Assembly (NCBI GenBank): GCA_947846985.1
Contig: CANTUZ010000001.1
Coordinates: 4,013,504 to 4,077,503 of the forward strand
Reading direction: 5' to 3'
Source of the DNA: Fratercula arctica
Taxonomy: Eukaryota; Chordata; Aves; Charadriiformes; Alcidae
Length of the DNA: 64,000 bases
Shown here: piece by piece, positions 1 through 13,400 of the stretch
How the letters are laid out: every line of letters starts with the position of its first letter
Position numbering within the stretch: position 1 is the stretch's first letter
Notes under the pieces: model-generated
What the model was told of the DNA's origin: nothing
What the model saw: the letters and a program-made list of their open reading frames with translations, nothing else
Database searches by the model: none
Program-made: the position numbers and the translations under genes

Positions 1-2205
1 ATCGCCTGAGCTGCCGTTGTCCTCCTCGCCCCCGCTGACAGCCCAGAAAATCAGCTGGCCTTTTGCAAAACAGTGCTGTGTCTGTCTGGGTGAGGGCAGT
101 CCTGGCGGGGGGTGGACAAAAAGGCTTTGTGTGAAGGGAGGGACGGAGCTGAACTGGCTCTTTCTTTGTGGCAGGAGGGGCTGATGCCACCAGCATCCCA
201 CCAGGCCCCTCGTGGGAGGAGGTCTCGCGTCCCTCTGCTCTGCTTTGGGCTCTTCCGCACCAGCTCCGCCTGGATGTGGGGTTTGTGCAAGGTTCTGCGT
301 GTGTTTTAGCTTATTCCCCTTGTCTGCTGGGGTGGGAAGATGCTCTGTGCACAGCTGCCTTCTGAAGATAGGGCCCGCCATGGTTTGCTCTCATTGTGGA
401 GGACACCACGAACACAGCTTGCACACCCCGTTCACATAGCAGATGGGTGATGCCTGAGACTTTCTAAACAGCTTTCTCTGGGACCAAAGGGTAGGGATAT
501 ATTTGACACCCCTTTGCTCGTTTGCATTCAGAGACGCGCACGTTATTTCAACCCCATGTCTGATGGCAGAGGGTTGGTTCCCGTTGTAGAGGGGCAAAGT
601 TTGCTCGTCTTCTGCTGAACATCTATATCTCAGAGCCTTTCTCCATCGGCTTTTCTGGCTTTCAGCTCACTTGCAGCCCTTGGTGTGCAGGCATGTAGCA
701 TCCACTCCTGCTTAGCAAGACACCAAGGTATCACCCTCTTGCTGCCTTGCTCCAGAGAGGATGAGGTCTTCCTAAGAAAGCTTTCTGGATCTCCTGGTCT
801 TTACCTGCAAGGTGGGTATGCTCATCTAGTCCAAGCTGAAGCGTGGAGTGAATTCAATCTCTTTCCAACCAGCCAGCTCTGCAGTTTTATAGAATCATAG
901 AATAGTTTGGGTTGGAAGGGACCTTTAAAGGTAAAGCAATTACCAGGATGGTTGAACAGGGGCTTTTTCTGGCATGGGCTGACAGTGGGAACGGGTGCTG
1001 GAAGTGGGTCCCACGTGCAAGCAAGGTTCTGTGCACTTAACTGCAGGTGGATATGGTCCCTCTTTCACTGCTTCTGTACCAGACAAAGGGAACTTTGCTT
1101 CAGTTTTGGCACCAGAAGGAATCCATGCTGAGCAATAGCAGTCTCCTCGATGCTGCGGTCCGGTAGGATCATCTGATCAGACCTGTCTAGCTGCCCTGAC
1201 CACAAAATTGCCATAAAAAAAGAATTTGAGCTCCCATGCGCCCTGGTTACTGCTGAAGTTTCCAGAGGCCTCTTTCTCTAAAGGACTTCTCCAGGTTCTT
1301 TCCTTTCAGTTCTCCGTTCTGGCAAAAGTGAATTGCATGGGGAGGAGAACTGCTTTGTGCCAGCCAGCCAGTACAAAGTGACATTTTTAACTGCTGGACC
1401 CAGTTCTGCTTGAATTCATACTGGCTCTCTAAGGGGGAAAGCCCAGCAAAAGGTCCCAGCATCTTCTGCAAAAAGCAAACGTAGCGCATCTGGGTGGTAG
1501 GGATCTTGATGTACGTCTCACCACTTTGCTGTCTGCCAGTTTGCTGGGAAACACCATTGGTTTCTCCAATTCGATGCCGTGTTCAGTAGGGTCCGAAATG
1601 TCCCTGAGGTTCAAATCAACGGCTTGTGTAATAATTGCACGGAACAGTTATTAAGCATCTTCTTTCTATTACAACCAGCAAATCTCTCCTTAGGCAATCA
1701 CATTTTATTCTTGTTCAGAAAAAACAAACAGAGTGATACTCCCAACTTTTGTCAAGTGCTGTCTGGGGGAATTCCTGACCCAGAAATGGAGTCTGCCAGT
1801 CCCGGGGACACAGTCTGCGGGGGGGGTGGGGGAATGCTGTGTACACACCTCTGTTATCTCTCAGGGCCATGGCCATGGTTTGTTTTGGAGAGTTTCAGCT
1901 GAAACTGCATGATAAAACGCAAGAGCTCGTCATGCCTCCAGCCTTGCTGTGAGAGCAGAGTGGGTGGAGAGTGGAAATAAAAAGCATCGGCTATTAAAAA
2001 CAACTGTTTGCTTTCTCAGAAAGGTTGTCGCTTATGGTCTATGCAGAGAAGTGATACATAGGAGAGAACTTTTTCGGGCAAAGCACCCGTATGTGAAAAG
2101 TAACTGTAGTGAACTCAGGGGGATGGTGGGAATGAGTTTTGGCAGAGGCAGGATCCCATTCCTTTATATTTACATGGCACTAAAACAGATCTAAACAGTC
2201 CCTAG
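1..2205. other. Upstream or intronic unique sequence
   Basis: Apart from the 45-bp CR1 tail at 889 no feature is recognised. By gene order this is CAPN5 upstream or first-intron DNA. No match to the missing CAPN5 N-terminus was seen. Confidence 0.5.
889..933 (-). mobile_element. Short CR1 LINE 3' tail fragment
   Basis: On the + strand it reads ATAGAATCATAGAATAGTTT then GGGTTGGAAGGGACCTTTAA, the reverse complement of a CR1 3' terminus. Only about 45 bp remain. Confidence 0.8.
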
Positions 2206-2820
2206 AACCATAGAATAATTTGGGTTGGAAGATCATCCAGTTCCAACCCCCTGCCCTGGGCAGGGACACCTCCCACCAGACCAGGTTGCTCCAAGCCCCG
2301 TCCAACCTGGCCTTGAACCCCTCCAGGGATGGGGCAGCCACAGCTTCTCTGGGCAACCTGGGCCAGGGGCTCACCACCCTCACAGCAAAGAATTTCTGCC
2401 TCAGATCTCATCTAAATCTCCTCTCTTTCAGTTTAAAACTGTTGCCTCTTGTCCTATGGCTCCCCTCCCTGATCCAGAGTCCCTCCCCAGCTTTCCTGGA
2501 GCCCCTTGAGGGACTGGAAGGGGCTCTAAGGTCTCCCCGGAGCCTTCTCTTCTCCAGGCTGAACCCCCCCAGCTCTCTCGGCCTGTCCTCACAGCAGAGG
2601 GGCTCCAGCCCTCCCAGCATCTCCGGGGCCTCCTCTGGCCCCGCTCCAACAGCTCCGTGTCTCTCCTGTGCTGAGGCCCCAGAGCTGGAGGCAGCACTGC
2701 AGGGGGGTCTCCCCCGAGCGGAGCAGAGGGGCAGAATCCCCCCCCTCGCCCTGCTGCCCACGCTGCTGGGGATGCAGCCCAGGCTGCGGGGGAGTTTCTG
2801 GGCTGCCAGCGCACATTGCT
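2206..2820 (-). mobile_element. CR1 LINE, 5'-truncated, minus orientation
   Basis: Starts with the reverse complement of the CR1 3' tail (CATAGAATAATTTGGGTTGG) and goes through the 3' UTR into the ORF2 end. The internal GGGACCTTAAA of the tail is deleted. Long open frames on both strands here are artefacts of this repeat. The 5' break is near 2820, after a GCAGCCCAGGCTGC segment. Confidence 0.93.
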
Positions 2821-3681
2821 CTGTGTACGTGTGCATTTCTTCCTTCCCCACCAGGACCTGCCCTCATCCTTTCTGCTCCTCCACGTGCTCTCAAAGCCTG
2901 AGGTTGCTTTGGCAAAAACTGAAAAAAAAAAAAAGCAATCTCTGCAGTGCTCTCCCTCTTGCTTGAGGTTTTTCTGGGCAGGGGGGGAAAGACAAAGCTG
3001 AAGGGCTTTGCTGGAACAGCTCATGAATAACTCTTCCCGTGTCAGGCTATTTTGCTTCAACTTCCTCCCGCATCTGGCGTTCCAGCGTTTCCTGAACCGG
3101 GCTCAGCCTTATTCTTTACAGCGGGGTGTCCTCCCTCCCTCCCTCCCTCCCTCCCTCCCTGCTTTCCCCTGGCCTCGAGCCCTGCTCTGGGTGCCAGATC
3201 TTTGCAGCGGGAGCAGCTGTTTGAGCCCTCTCATCGGGCTTTGGCTTCGGTGGTTGTTTGCCGGACGTCTTCGTCATGCGGCGCAGCGAAGCCAGGAAGC
3301 TAATTGCTGGAGCGTACCCGAGGGAGGGAAGCCGTAGCATCAGCCTGAGCTGGGAAGGGGGTCCCAAAGATCTTTGTTTTAGTGCATCCACTTAAAAATG
3401 AGAGTGGCTGCTCCTTGCTGAGCCAAAGCAGGTTTTGGAGCTGGGTAGGAGAGCATCAGTGTCTCTTTCTGGCAGCTCCACTTGGCTATTGTATTAGAAA
3501 TTAAACCTGGTGGGTTTGGATTAAGCCCAAATCCCAGGACCCTGCTTGAGTCTCCTTCTCCCTCATGCTCTGCCTGCTGCCGTATGAAGACGAGGGAGAT
3601 CTCTGTCTTTGGGTAAATAGTATCACCCACAGAGAAAATCTTAGCCTGATCCTCTAGATCTGGATTTTGCCCTCCCTCTTT
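2821..3681. other. Unique sequence between two CR1 copies
   Basis: Holds a 13-bp A run, the CTCC repeat and a small CpG-rich patch near 3220-3330. No gene recognised. Confidence 0.5.
3131..3160. repeat. (CTCC)n microsatellite
   Basis: About seven CTCC units. Confidence 0.9.
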
Positions 3682-4127
3682 GAATCATAGAATCACAGAA
3701 TGGTTTGGGTTGGAAGAGACCTTAAAGATCATCTAGTTGCAACCCCCCTGCCCTGGGCAGGGACATCTCCCACCAGACCAGGTTGCTCAGAGCCCCGTCC
3801 AACCTGGCCTTGAACCCCTCCAGGGATGGGGCAGCCACAGCTTCTCTGGGCAACCTGGGCCAGGGGCTCACCACCCTCACAGTAAAGAATTTCTGCCTGA
3901 GATCTCATCTAAATCTCCCCTCTTGCAGTTTGAAACCGTTACCCCTCATCCTATCATTACACTCCCTGATAAAGAGTCCGTCCCCATCTCTTCTGTAGGC
4001 CCCCTTCAGATACTGGAAAGCTGCTGTATATAAGGTCCCCCTGGAGCCTTCTCTTCTCCAGGCTGAACCCCCCCAGCTCTCTCAGCCTGTCCTCACAGCA
4101 GAGGGGCTCCAGCCCTCCCAGCATCTT
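3682..4127 (-). mobile_element. CR1 LINE, 5'-truncated, minus orientation
   Basis: Tail AATCATAGAATCACAGAATG followed by the same 3'-UTR type as the copy at 2206 (CCACCAGACCAGGTTGCTC). It ends abruptly near 4127. Same orientation and subfamily as the copy 0.9 kb upstream. Confidence 0.93.
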
Positions 4128-7100
4128 CGTTTGAAGCAGGAATGCTGGCAGGGCAGCATGGGAGCGGGAATTTTAGTCTGTGCATTGGTGAGCTGGTCTG
4201 GGCTTTTGGGAGCTAGGTAAATGGTGAAGGGTGGTACTGAGAAGAAGGGAAGGGGATGGGATGGGTGAGATACATGCTGGGAGGCAAAAGTAAAGGGGGC
4301 ATCTGGAGCACTCGGCTGTTTGTCCCCTGGGAAGAAAACAGTGATGGCCCAGGGTGGAAGAGGCTCATCTACCCTGTGGGAAAACAGTTCATCTCTTCTA
4401 ATCATCACTGTCCCAAACTCTCTTCTCGGGTACAGGCCACTTCCAGTGACGCCATGGGATTGGTACTGGGTTAAAGTAGGGTCGTTGGTACCCCTGGGCC
4501 TTAGCGAAGGCTTGCTTTCTCTCTGCAGCAAGGAGGTTCAGGTTCAGTCCACCAAGCGATGACCTGCTGCTGAGACTGGTCACCAGCCAGGACAAATTTG
4601 GACATCTTCTATGCTCCCGTGGGAGGCAAAAGAAGCCTGGTGGGAGGCTTAGGCCATAGATGTGATGTTGCACCATATGAACTACATGCTGTGGTCCTTC
4701 AGCTCTTCCCAGGGAGCACGGTTGAGCCTGGAGAAGGTTTTTTCCTCGCTGTCCTGGGAGGCAGAGTGAGCTGCTGTGAGCTGAGTGTTTCCACATCCAC
4801 AGCAGTGTGTTGCAGGACTTTGCAGACCCCATGGTCCCTAAGAAGACCCCAAGGTCTTCTCTAAGATGCAGAGTGGTTGGGACAGGAGATCCCAAAGATG
4901 CTCGGAGGGAACCAGGTGGCAACTCAGTGCTGAGCTGCACCAAAGGTGGTGTAACGAGAAACTGTGATGAAGCATGAGGGTTTCCAAGCAGGCTGTTGTC
5001 ACAGTGACTGGGTGGCTCAAGGTGACATGCAGCGATGGTTGAACCTGAGCTGCGCCTCTGCACTGTGAGTTCAAGCCCAGCTGATTGCAACCACCAGAGA
5101 AACTCTCTTGGATGAAGTCTTACACCCTCCCGTCTCCAGGGGAAGAGTTTTGCCCTCCAACCCTGTTTCTCAGCATTTTTATATCTCTCCGGCATTTGCT
5201 TGCAAGCGCCGAGTTCTCGCTGCGGGAATTGTCAAAGGAGGTTGTCACTGATTAAACAGCATAAAGGTAGATTCTTGCTAAATGGCAGTGTTATTTTATC
5301 TAGATGAAGGCAATGTCATTCGGAGGGGAGAGTCAGAGTAATTTTGGGGGGAGACAGAGAGGCCGGCTGTTTTGGGAAGGGTTGTGAGAAGCAGGAGGTC
5401 TTAGTGCAGTAGGGCCACAGCATTTTCAGCCCTCCTGTGACACTGGGGAGACGTGCTCTCATTCACAGCCCTGTGGGGTTTTGTTTTGTCTTTTTTCAGA
5501 CAGACGAGAGGAATCCTGTTTTAGACACTGAGAAGATACCATTTTTCAGTAGCCACTTCCCTGTCGGCCTGATTTGTGTATGTTGTCCATTATATCCGTT
5601 GTCTCCTGAATGCGATGCTGTTGTGTTTGGAAGCTGAAGAGATGTTGCAGGATGGGAGGGCATCTCTCAGATCCCCTTTTTCCCTGAGTTATTAAGCACT
5701 TAGCTCCTTTCTCGTGCTGAGCGAGGGTTATACAATCAATCCCCGCAGGATTTTCCTGGAAGGGGAAAGGAGTCAATGAACTAATTCACTAAAAGCAGGA
5801 CCGGCACTTGCCTGCCCGCAAGTTTCTGCATCAAAGGGTCTTTTCCCCAGTGTATAGCGGGGGCTGTGAAGCTGGCAAAAACACAAGGGTGAAGATAATG
5901 GGGAAAACAGAGGTTACGTTCTTGCAGTTCTTTGCTCTGAGAGTCCACCCAAAGCAGGCGTGCGTGGAAGCAATTGAAATGGTAACGGTCATTGGGAGCA
6001 ATAACCTTCTGGTGCCCCACCTGGACCTACTTCTGCCAGAAGTACTAACCTCTGGCACCTGCGCTCCAGGGCTGTCTTTGCTCAGCTTTTTGCAGCTTTT
6101 TGGCCTGTCTCGCTTAGTTTTGGTCCTGCCGGGAGGATGCTCGTGGTTACCACGGATGCCGTGGCTCCTCTGTGCTGCTGGATGGACTGAGGGACCGTCT
6201 CCTCCCAGAGGAGTCTTTCATCTGTCTGTGATCCATCACGGGAGTCGGAGTCCTTCCAGGCCTTTGTGCTTCTCAGCTTGGGAATTTATGAGCCACTCGC
6301 CTTTTAATTTATTTGCCATTTTCTGTAAAGTCTGGAGCTGATTGCCAGTCTGGTCGCTCCTTGCCAGGGAAGGATTTGGTCACCATTTAATGCAATCTCG
6401 GAATTGACCTTGTTTTTATATATTTAAGCCATTCACAGGCTTCCCCCCCCAGCCCTGCCCCGTCCCTTCCCTTCAAGGGTGGACAAGACAATTTTTGTGA
6501 TTATTTATGCTTATTTTACAAGGTCTCTCCTCTCATTGCTGAGCCTGCTTGTGTTCCAGCAGATCTCACCACATCTTCCCAGGGCCACGGCCCCGCGGTG
6601 CCAGGCAAACACGCTCTCCCCCTTTGCCCCAACGAGGATGGGGGGTGATAAGCTGCCCGGCGTGAGTATGGCTCACTGCACCCCTTCGATAAGAAATTAG
6701 CCAGCCAGCCTGCTCTGTCCTCGGCGTCGGAAGGACACAGCCTTAAGTGCAAAACCAACAGTAAAATCAGTGGATTAGATTCATTGCCTGCTTCTTAATG
6801 CAACTGCGCATCAGTGTCTAGAAGTTATTGTATCGGTGACGGGGAAGAGCATAACAATAGCAGAGGGCGTCGCAGAATGGAGCCCATGGCACCCGCCGCC
6901 CTCTGCGCTCCGTGGCTGGGAATGGTGCAAATCCTCCCGGATTTGGCTCTAGGATGCTGGAGGGGCACATTGAGCTTGCGGAGCAGGTACTGAGCTAGTT
7001 ATACCCTGCAGCAGCCCAGGCTTTTAGTCTTGGTGGAAGCCGGGAGGTGCTGCACCGCCTGTGAGCTCGAATTTTTGAGCCCTCCGAGAGGATGGGATTT

Positions 7101-10100
7101 TGGGGTGATTTGCCTGTGTTAAGGGCAGGCTCGGTCCTGCTGGAAGAAATGCCTTTCGCTGAAGCCCTCACAAAGCCCCCTTGCAAAGGCTCGATCAGGC
7201 GCGGTGCTTCCTCTTGCACAAGGAAAATCAAACATGAGATGCGGTAATACCGAGGGCCGACCCCCGCTGCTGCGAGAAGTGGTTAAAGAAAGAAACAAAG
7301 AGGAGGAAGCATTGGTGGGAGGACCACAGCCCCGGACCCACGCTGGCTCTGCAGAAAAGGAGCCATTTCCTTGGTCTGGCGAACTCGAAGCCAGAGGAAG
7401 CCGCTGCTGATTTCTGCGTAACGCGAGGTCACGGCACTTCCTTGAATTAACTCCCTTTTGAAATAAACTTGACCTGCTTCCTCTAAGCACCATCCAGTTT
7501 TATTTTTGCAGGAGAGGAAAATCCACTGCGACTCTGAATCACTTGCTCTAAAGACCTCAGGATTTGCATTTTTATTTTTATTTTTTTAGCGTGGCTTGAC
7601 TTAGCTTCAGCTTACACCCCTTGGGTCTTGTGTGCACACTCACTTCCTTCTACATTTCTGTTCCCTTTAAATATTATGATAACTCTGTAATGCATATGCA
7701 ATTGGGGCAGACGGATACCTATACCTGTAAAGAAGCAGATACAAACCCTCTCTCCATCATCTTTCCTTCTTGCCTTGCTCTGCAGAGCCTGGACTCCAGT
7801 CCAGGAGCATCGATGGTTTGACCGGGGATGCATAAATGCAGCTAGCGTCTGTCTTTGTAAACACCTCAGGGCAAGGGCTTGTCCTTTTCGCGCTGCCAAA
7901 TGACTGACACCGTCTGAATTATTTGTAGGGAGCATTAAATTCCCTCTTTATTTTTTAAAATAAAAACCCCGACACAATTTGACAGCAAGTGGAATGACAC
8001 CGTTCTTCTTCTGATATATTTAATTGAACACAGAGAGTGCGTAAATACTGACCCAAAGCCCTGCAAAGGTTCGAAACCTGTTTACGAAGCAAGAGATTTT
8101 TGTCCTAAGTGAAGGCACTTGGCCCAATGCCATCATTTAGACCTGTGTGTGCTGAAACACTGTGCGATGGCGGGGATGAATTCCTTGGGATGGTGCTGCC
8201 CATGGCTTGACCATCCCTGGTGGCCATCCATTCCCAACCTGCACGCTGTCTCGCTGCCACGTGTGGTTGTAGGGACCTGGTGCTCAGCTCCCTGCTGTGT
8301 CCCTGTGGGCAAACCAGTCTTGAACTGGGGCACTCGGGGGAGCGGAGGAGAATGAAAAGCATCCTTGAGAAAGGACAAAGCCTTTAGGTGCTGGCAGTGC
8401 CGCGGAACAGAGCACAGGCACTCAGTAGTTGAACTTGCCAGGATCAAGGCTGCACAGTGAGGTGCCCACCTGTGTCATCTGTTGACCCCTTCACATCCTC
8501 ATCTGGAGGCTCATCTCTATGAAAACCCACCAATAGGTCCCTTTTAGACTATTCTTTGGCACAGAAAGCAGGGCCAAAAGCAGCACCCCAGGGTGACGCT
8601 CTCACGGGATTTTACCAGATGCTCTGGCTTCACCCCCTTTTTGGCCCTGGCTTCTCAGGTGCCCTAAAGGAGATCAGTGCTTCAGCCACTGTTCCCAGTC
8701 CCTGTGGGTCAGGGGCAAGCTGGCACCACTTCTCCACCCCTTGAGGCTGGTGGTGTCTCAGATCTCACAAAAAGAAATCAGGTCAGCAAGGGCGAGCTGA
8801 AGCATCTGTCCCCTTCAGGTGACAGCTGGGACCAGCAGGAGCTCTGTTGGCCAACAAGGCAAGAGACTGCAGCTTGGGAGGGGTGACCTGTGTGTTCACG
8901 TAGAGCTGAAACAAAGCATCCCACATCTTTAATATTTCTGGATCTTTGGGAAGAAACCACCATTCAATGATGCATTTCTCCCAGTTCCCCTCCAAGAAGG
9001 AAAAGGGCAGACAAACCATCTTAATGGAGTGGTCATGGATGGTTAAAGCTTGACTGTGGTCTGATACAAATACCACTGATAGAGTTATGTAAGAATTAAT
9101 GATGGAAAATGTAAATAGAGTGCTTAATAACTGGAGAAACTGGCTGAAAGTCTAACCATACACGTTTAGCCCATGTAAACCATGTAGTGAGCTTGTGTGG
9201 AGACCCCGTGCTACCCATTGCTGGGGGAGCTTTTGCACATTCCTATCTTGGAGCTGCTGCTGTACCTACATTGTTGTGTCTCTTAGTGAACTGGCAGCAA
9301 AATGAGGATGAGTTGAAGGCTTCGATGTCCCGCCTGGAAATGCTGTGTATTGCCCGTGTTATTGGGAAAGTCAAGCAGGCCAGGAGGAAATCACCACAGA
9401 GGAAAGTGATGTTATGGAGGAGAGGTGAAGTTTGCTTGGGTTTGATGGCTCTGTGAACTCTTGCTGGTTCATGACTCGAGCCTGTGGCTTCATGAGAAGA
9501 CGGTTGTTAAATACAGGCTTCATTCTTTTTAGGGAAACTCCCCTTGGAGGTGCCAGCCAGCGCTGGCTAATGCTGGGTGCTCACAGCCAGCGCTGCTGAC
9601 AAACTCCACTCCACTTCCTTCTCTTGACAGTGGCAGGAACTCAGCCTTTTCCTGGTGGCTGAAAATTGAATCATTTTCCCTAAATAATCATTTTCTCCCT
9701 TTTTGTCCTTCCTCCCAGTTTGCAGAAGCTCATGAGTCCCCGTTTCTAGACAATGGTTTTATCATAAAGCAGGTTTCTCTGTAAAGCTACAGCCAGGGTA
9801 TGAACAACCAGAATAGGTGTGAGCTGGAAGTCATTGCTTTAAATGGCTTAAACTTATCACAACCTCTTCATCATGATTGCGTAGTCAGGGATTAATCTGG
9901 ACCGTGGTGGGGTCCAGGTCCTGGTCTTGGATTGAGGTGCTGCTGTGCTATAAATATGACACAATCCCAAACCAAAGGACAGTGCGGCCCAAGGGGGTGT
10001 GGGAGGTTTCCCTGTGGAAAAGTAGTGAAGAGGTTTTGATCTGGGATACGCACAGTGGAGGGTGGAGGTGATTTTCCTTTGCAGATTCGGTTTCTTTCTT

Positions 10101-10126
10101 TTCCCGTCAATAACTTGGCTTTTAGG
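4128..10126. other. Upstream or intronic unique sequence, 6 kb
   Basis: No exon or interspersed repeat recognised. AT-rich patches with TAAT-type words occur near 6.4-6.5, 6.75-6.85, 7.45-7.7 and 7.93-8.05 kb and could be conserved noncoding DNA; this cannot be judged from one sequence. Confidence 0.5.
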
Positions 10127-10402
10127 AAAAAAAAGAAAAGAAAAGAAAAGAAAAGAAAAGAAAAGAAAAGAAAAGAAAAGGAAAAGAAAAGAAAAGAAAA
10201 GAAAAGAAAAGAAAAGAAAAGAAAAGAAAAGAAAAGAAAAGAAAGAAAAGAAAAGAAAAGAAAAGAAAAGAAAAGAAAAGAAGAAAAGAAAGAAAAGAAG
10301 AAGAGAAGAGAAGAGAAGAGAAGAGAAGAGAAGAGAAGAGAAGAGAAGAGAAGAGAAGAGAAGAGAAGAGAAGAGAAGAGAAGAGAAGAGAAGAGAAGAG
10401 AA
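10127..10402. repeat. Two-phase polypurine pentanucleotide tract, (AAAAG)n then (AAGAG)n
   Basis: A 276-bp strand of only A and G. Bases 10127-10297 are mainly AAAAG units with a few interruptions, and 10298-10402 are about twenty-one AAGAG units with no interruption. Any predicted lysine/arginine or leucine-rich protein here is an artefact. Confidence 0.98.
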
Positions 10403-13400
10403 CCCCTGTGTGATTTAGATTCCTAAATCCTGTTTTAGATGATTGGCTTTCAGTAAGATGCAGGAATTGGGATTCAGGCAGGGCAGCAGGCATGAGTGCC
10501 AAACCTGAATTATGTCCCTTGGAGGCAGGAACGATGCAGGCGAGCTCATGGCCCCATCAGCTGACTCCAGGATTTCACAATAGTGGGTGGGTTTGGACCA
10601 TTCCTCCTGAAATACTGTGGTTTCTCACAGCAAGGCTTACTTGAGTAGCTTCCTCCCTTTCCACCAAAATGTCCCCACCACCATGTTCTCCAGGGTGGGG
10701 ACTGATGGCTCAAAACCAGTGCAAGCTGTGGGACATCCTCATGGCTCATGCTGTGGTTCATGGTCCCTCACTTGTTACCAACATGACTCTGAATCTCCCC
10801 AAGAACAAGTTTGGGGCCTGATGCAGAGAGTTTCAAGCCAAAGCAGTTCTTCTGGTTGAGGTTAGTGCCCACAACTAGAAATGCTGGCACAACTGAGGGA
10901 GCAATGTGCCACGGTGAGAGGATGAGCTGTGGAGGGTGGATGTATTTTAAACTTGATGCTCCCAAACCAGGGTTGTCCCTCACCCTGCAGGTCCTTAGCG
11001 CCATCCCAAGGGAGCTGGGTCAAGGGAGGTCCTTAGGAGAGCTCAAGGCTGGGATGTGAAGGAGGATGGGGGAGCTTGGGAGAAGGTGGCCAGCAGCACT
11101 GCAGTGAATGTGAGGGGTATATCTGTCATAGGGTGTTCAAGTTAAAACAGCCAGGGGAGGGTTTTTTTAAAGTTAAAACAGCCATGGAGGTCCTCCACCT
11201 CTCTGGAGCAGCTCCCTAGAGCCCACGCCTACAGGTACTAAGATTTAAGGGAAGGACATCCAGGTGGAGCCATCCTTGAAAGCTGCTGCCTTTGCTCAGT
11301 GTCTTCTCCTTCGCTTTGTGGGACTGTAGTTGTGTGTACTCGTAAGGGTCAGGCTGGCTCAGGCGATGCAGCGTGAAAAGGAGCCAGGTGATGTCGTTTT
11401 CCATAAAGGAACGATGGCTCGTGTGGTGACCAGACTGCACTGGGACTTGAAACCAAGAGGGACCGCTTCTGCCTCTGGCTGGCGTAACCTGGGGCTCGTC
11501 CTCTCACTGCTCTGAGCATCCCACCCCCTAGTTTGTCAGCGAGGTGTGTGAAGACCTTCCTGCTTCGGAGCTGAGTTCTGCCGATCTCAGGGCTGTCGGG
11601 ATCCAAAGAGTATATTTTTTCTTAGTGGGTCTGCAACCAGACGCATCAAAACAACTCACCGTGGCAGAGGCAATGTGGGGAAGGCTGCGTCTGAGTACGT
11701 GGAGATGCTGTGGTGGCCTCTGCATCAGTCTTGGCTGGGTGGAGACCGAAGAAGTCCTGGGCTGAGTAATGGTGAGGCTTTCCAGGAGTGCATCCCTGGA
11801 GAGTGCGGGCGGGAGGAACGGGAATGGCGGGTCCAAGGTCACTGCACTTGTTCCAGTCTCCTTCCCATCCTTCTCCCTCTCCCTCTGCTCCCGGGGAGGT
11901 GCAGGGTGTTGCGTCTCTCCACCGTCTCATTGCTTTAACAGAGACTTCTTTGGTGCCTTTGTACTTTGGATACCGTGAAGATAAAACCACAAAGGGACCT
12001 GCTGAGGCTGCTAAACCTGCAGATTGACCTTTAGATCTTGTTTGCCACCGTCCCCCGCTCTCTCTGGTGCCAAAACAAATGGCAGAAGATGAGTCATGGG
12101 GTTGGTGGGGAGTGTATTTTTTTGATGCCTTCCCTTTACGAGCAAGTCCCATTTGCTGTGGGTGGAGCGTCCAACGCCCTTTGCATGGGGTGGGGGCTGA
12201 TAACCGATACGAATTGTGTATAGATTGAGATACTCTGGGTGGATTAGAATTAGGGATGCCTGACTGGGGCAATACAAACCCCCCAACAAAGAGATTTACC
12301 GGTTGTGGATATTGCCAAGCAAGCCTACCCGTCGGTGTGTGTGAAGCCGAGCCACCGAGGAAATGATAATCCCTCTGAAAACACACGCCCCTGGGTGTCT
12401 AAACTCACCTCGTTTCCTTTCCCTGTGTCACCCTGGTGCAATTTTTTTTTAATTTGCCCTTTTTGCAAAATGGCATCCCAACGCCGGTACCTGCGGCCAG
12501 GCAGCTCAGGGACCTTTGTGTCGCCCGTGTCACGGTTGCCCGCGGTGCTTGGACGCCTCTTGCTCTCTTTTGCGAGTGACATTTGAGACTCAGGATCCCT
12601 TTGGTTCCCCATTGCCCGGGAGGGGGGAAGCGCTGCCACGCTAATTGGTTATCTTGCTGATTTTGCGAGTCTGAGTGAAAGCGTTGCTCCCGAAACAGCC
12701 AGGCTCTGCAATGCAATTAGACTGCTCTGCTCCTTGCAAAATCTTGTTAGCGAAAAACGGTCCTGGCGTGCAGCAGATGTTGTAGCTCACATGGTTATTT
12801 TTCCCCCCTTAGCTTTTTTCCCCTCCCCGCAGCTGGCTTGACGTGATCCAGATCCCCGGTGACATCTACAGCTCAGAAATCTGCACCGGGAAACACTTAA
12901 CGAGAAGACAGTCACCGAATTAAAAAGCCAATTAGAGGGTGAATTGCTCATTACTACCCTGTGTGGAATGGGACTCGCTGGGGAAGACAAGGCTGATATT
13001 TTCTGGTTTAAATGCATTTGGGAGGAAAATGTGTGTTTTGGAGGAAAGAATACTGAAGGGGAGAGCGGAGGAAAAGCCCACACGCTTTTTGGTGGGAAGC
13101 AAAATTACACCACCAAATGCAAGATAATTGCACTAATTGAGTCTTTTATTTCCTTAATGGGCTTCAATAGCCCAGTGCCAGAGGGAGCTAACTGGCACAG
13201 ATCCATTCTTGGACTCCCATAAGCCAGACCTGGTACCTCTGCAATCAGCCTCTCATCAAGAGGGACCTCAAAGTCCTCTCCCAGCCCTGGCTCTGATTTC
13301 CACCTCTGTCCCACATCCCCTGCAGGAGGAAGGATGTGGGAAGGAGTATATGAATCACCAGAACTTTGAATCACTAGTTTGGCCCTCCCTGCGTTATCAG

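Noticed and set aside
1579..1902. MFSRVRNV... frame as the missing CAPN5 N-terminus (also MFSRVGTD at 10684)
   Set aside because: Only the first few residues resemble CAPN5 (MFSCVKP); the continuation does not and no suitable donor follows.
2220..3060. Overlapping 100-250 residue open frames on both strands
   Set aside because: They lie in an antisense CR1 copy and its GC-rich flank; the frames are antisense or out of frame to ORF2.
10055..10502. Long Lys/Arg/Glu-rich (+) and Leu/Phe/Ser-rich (-) open frames
   Set aside because: They are translations of the AAAAG/AAGAG microsatellite and carry no gene signal.
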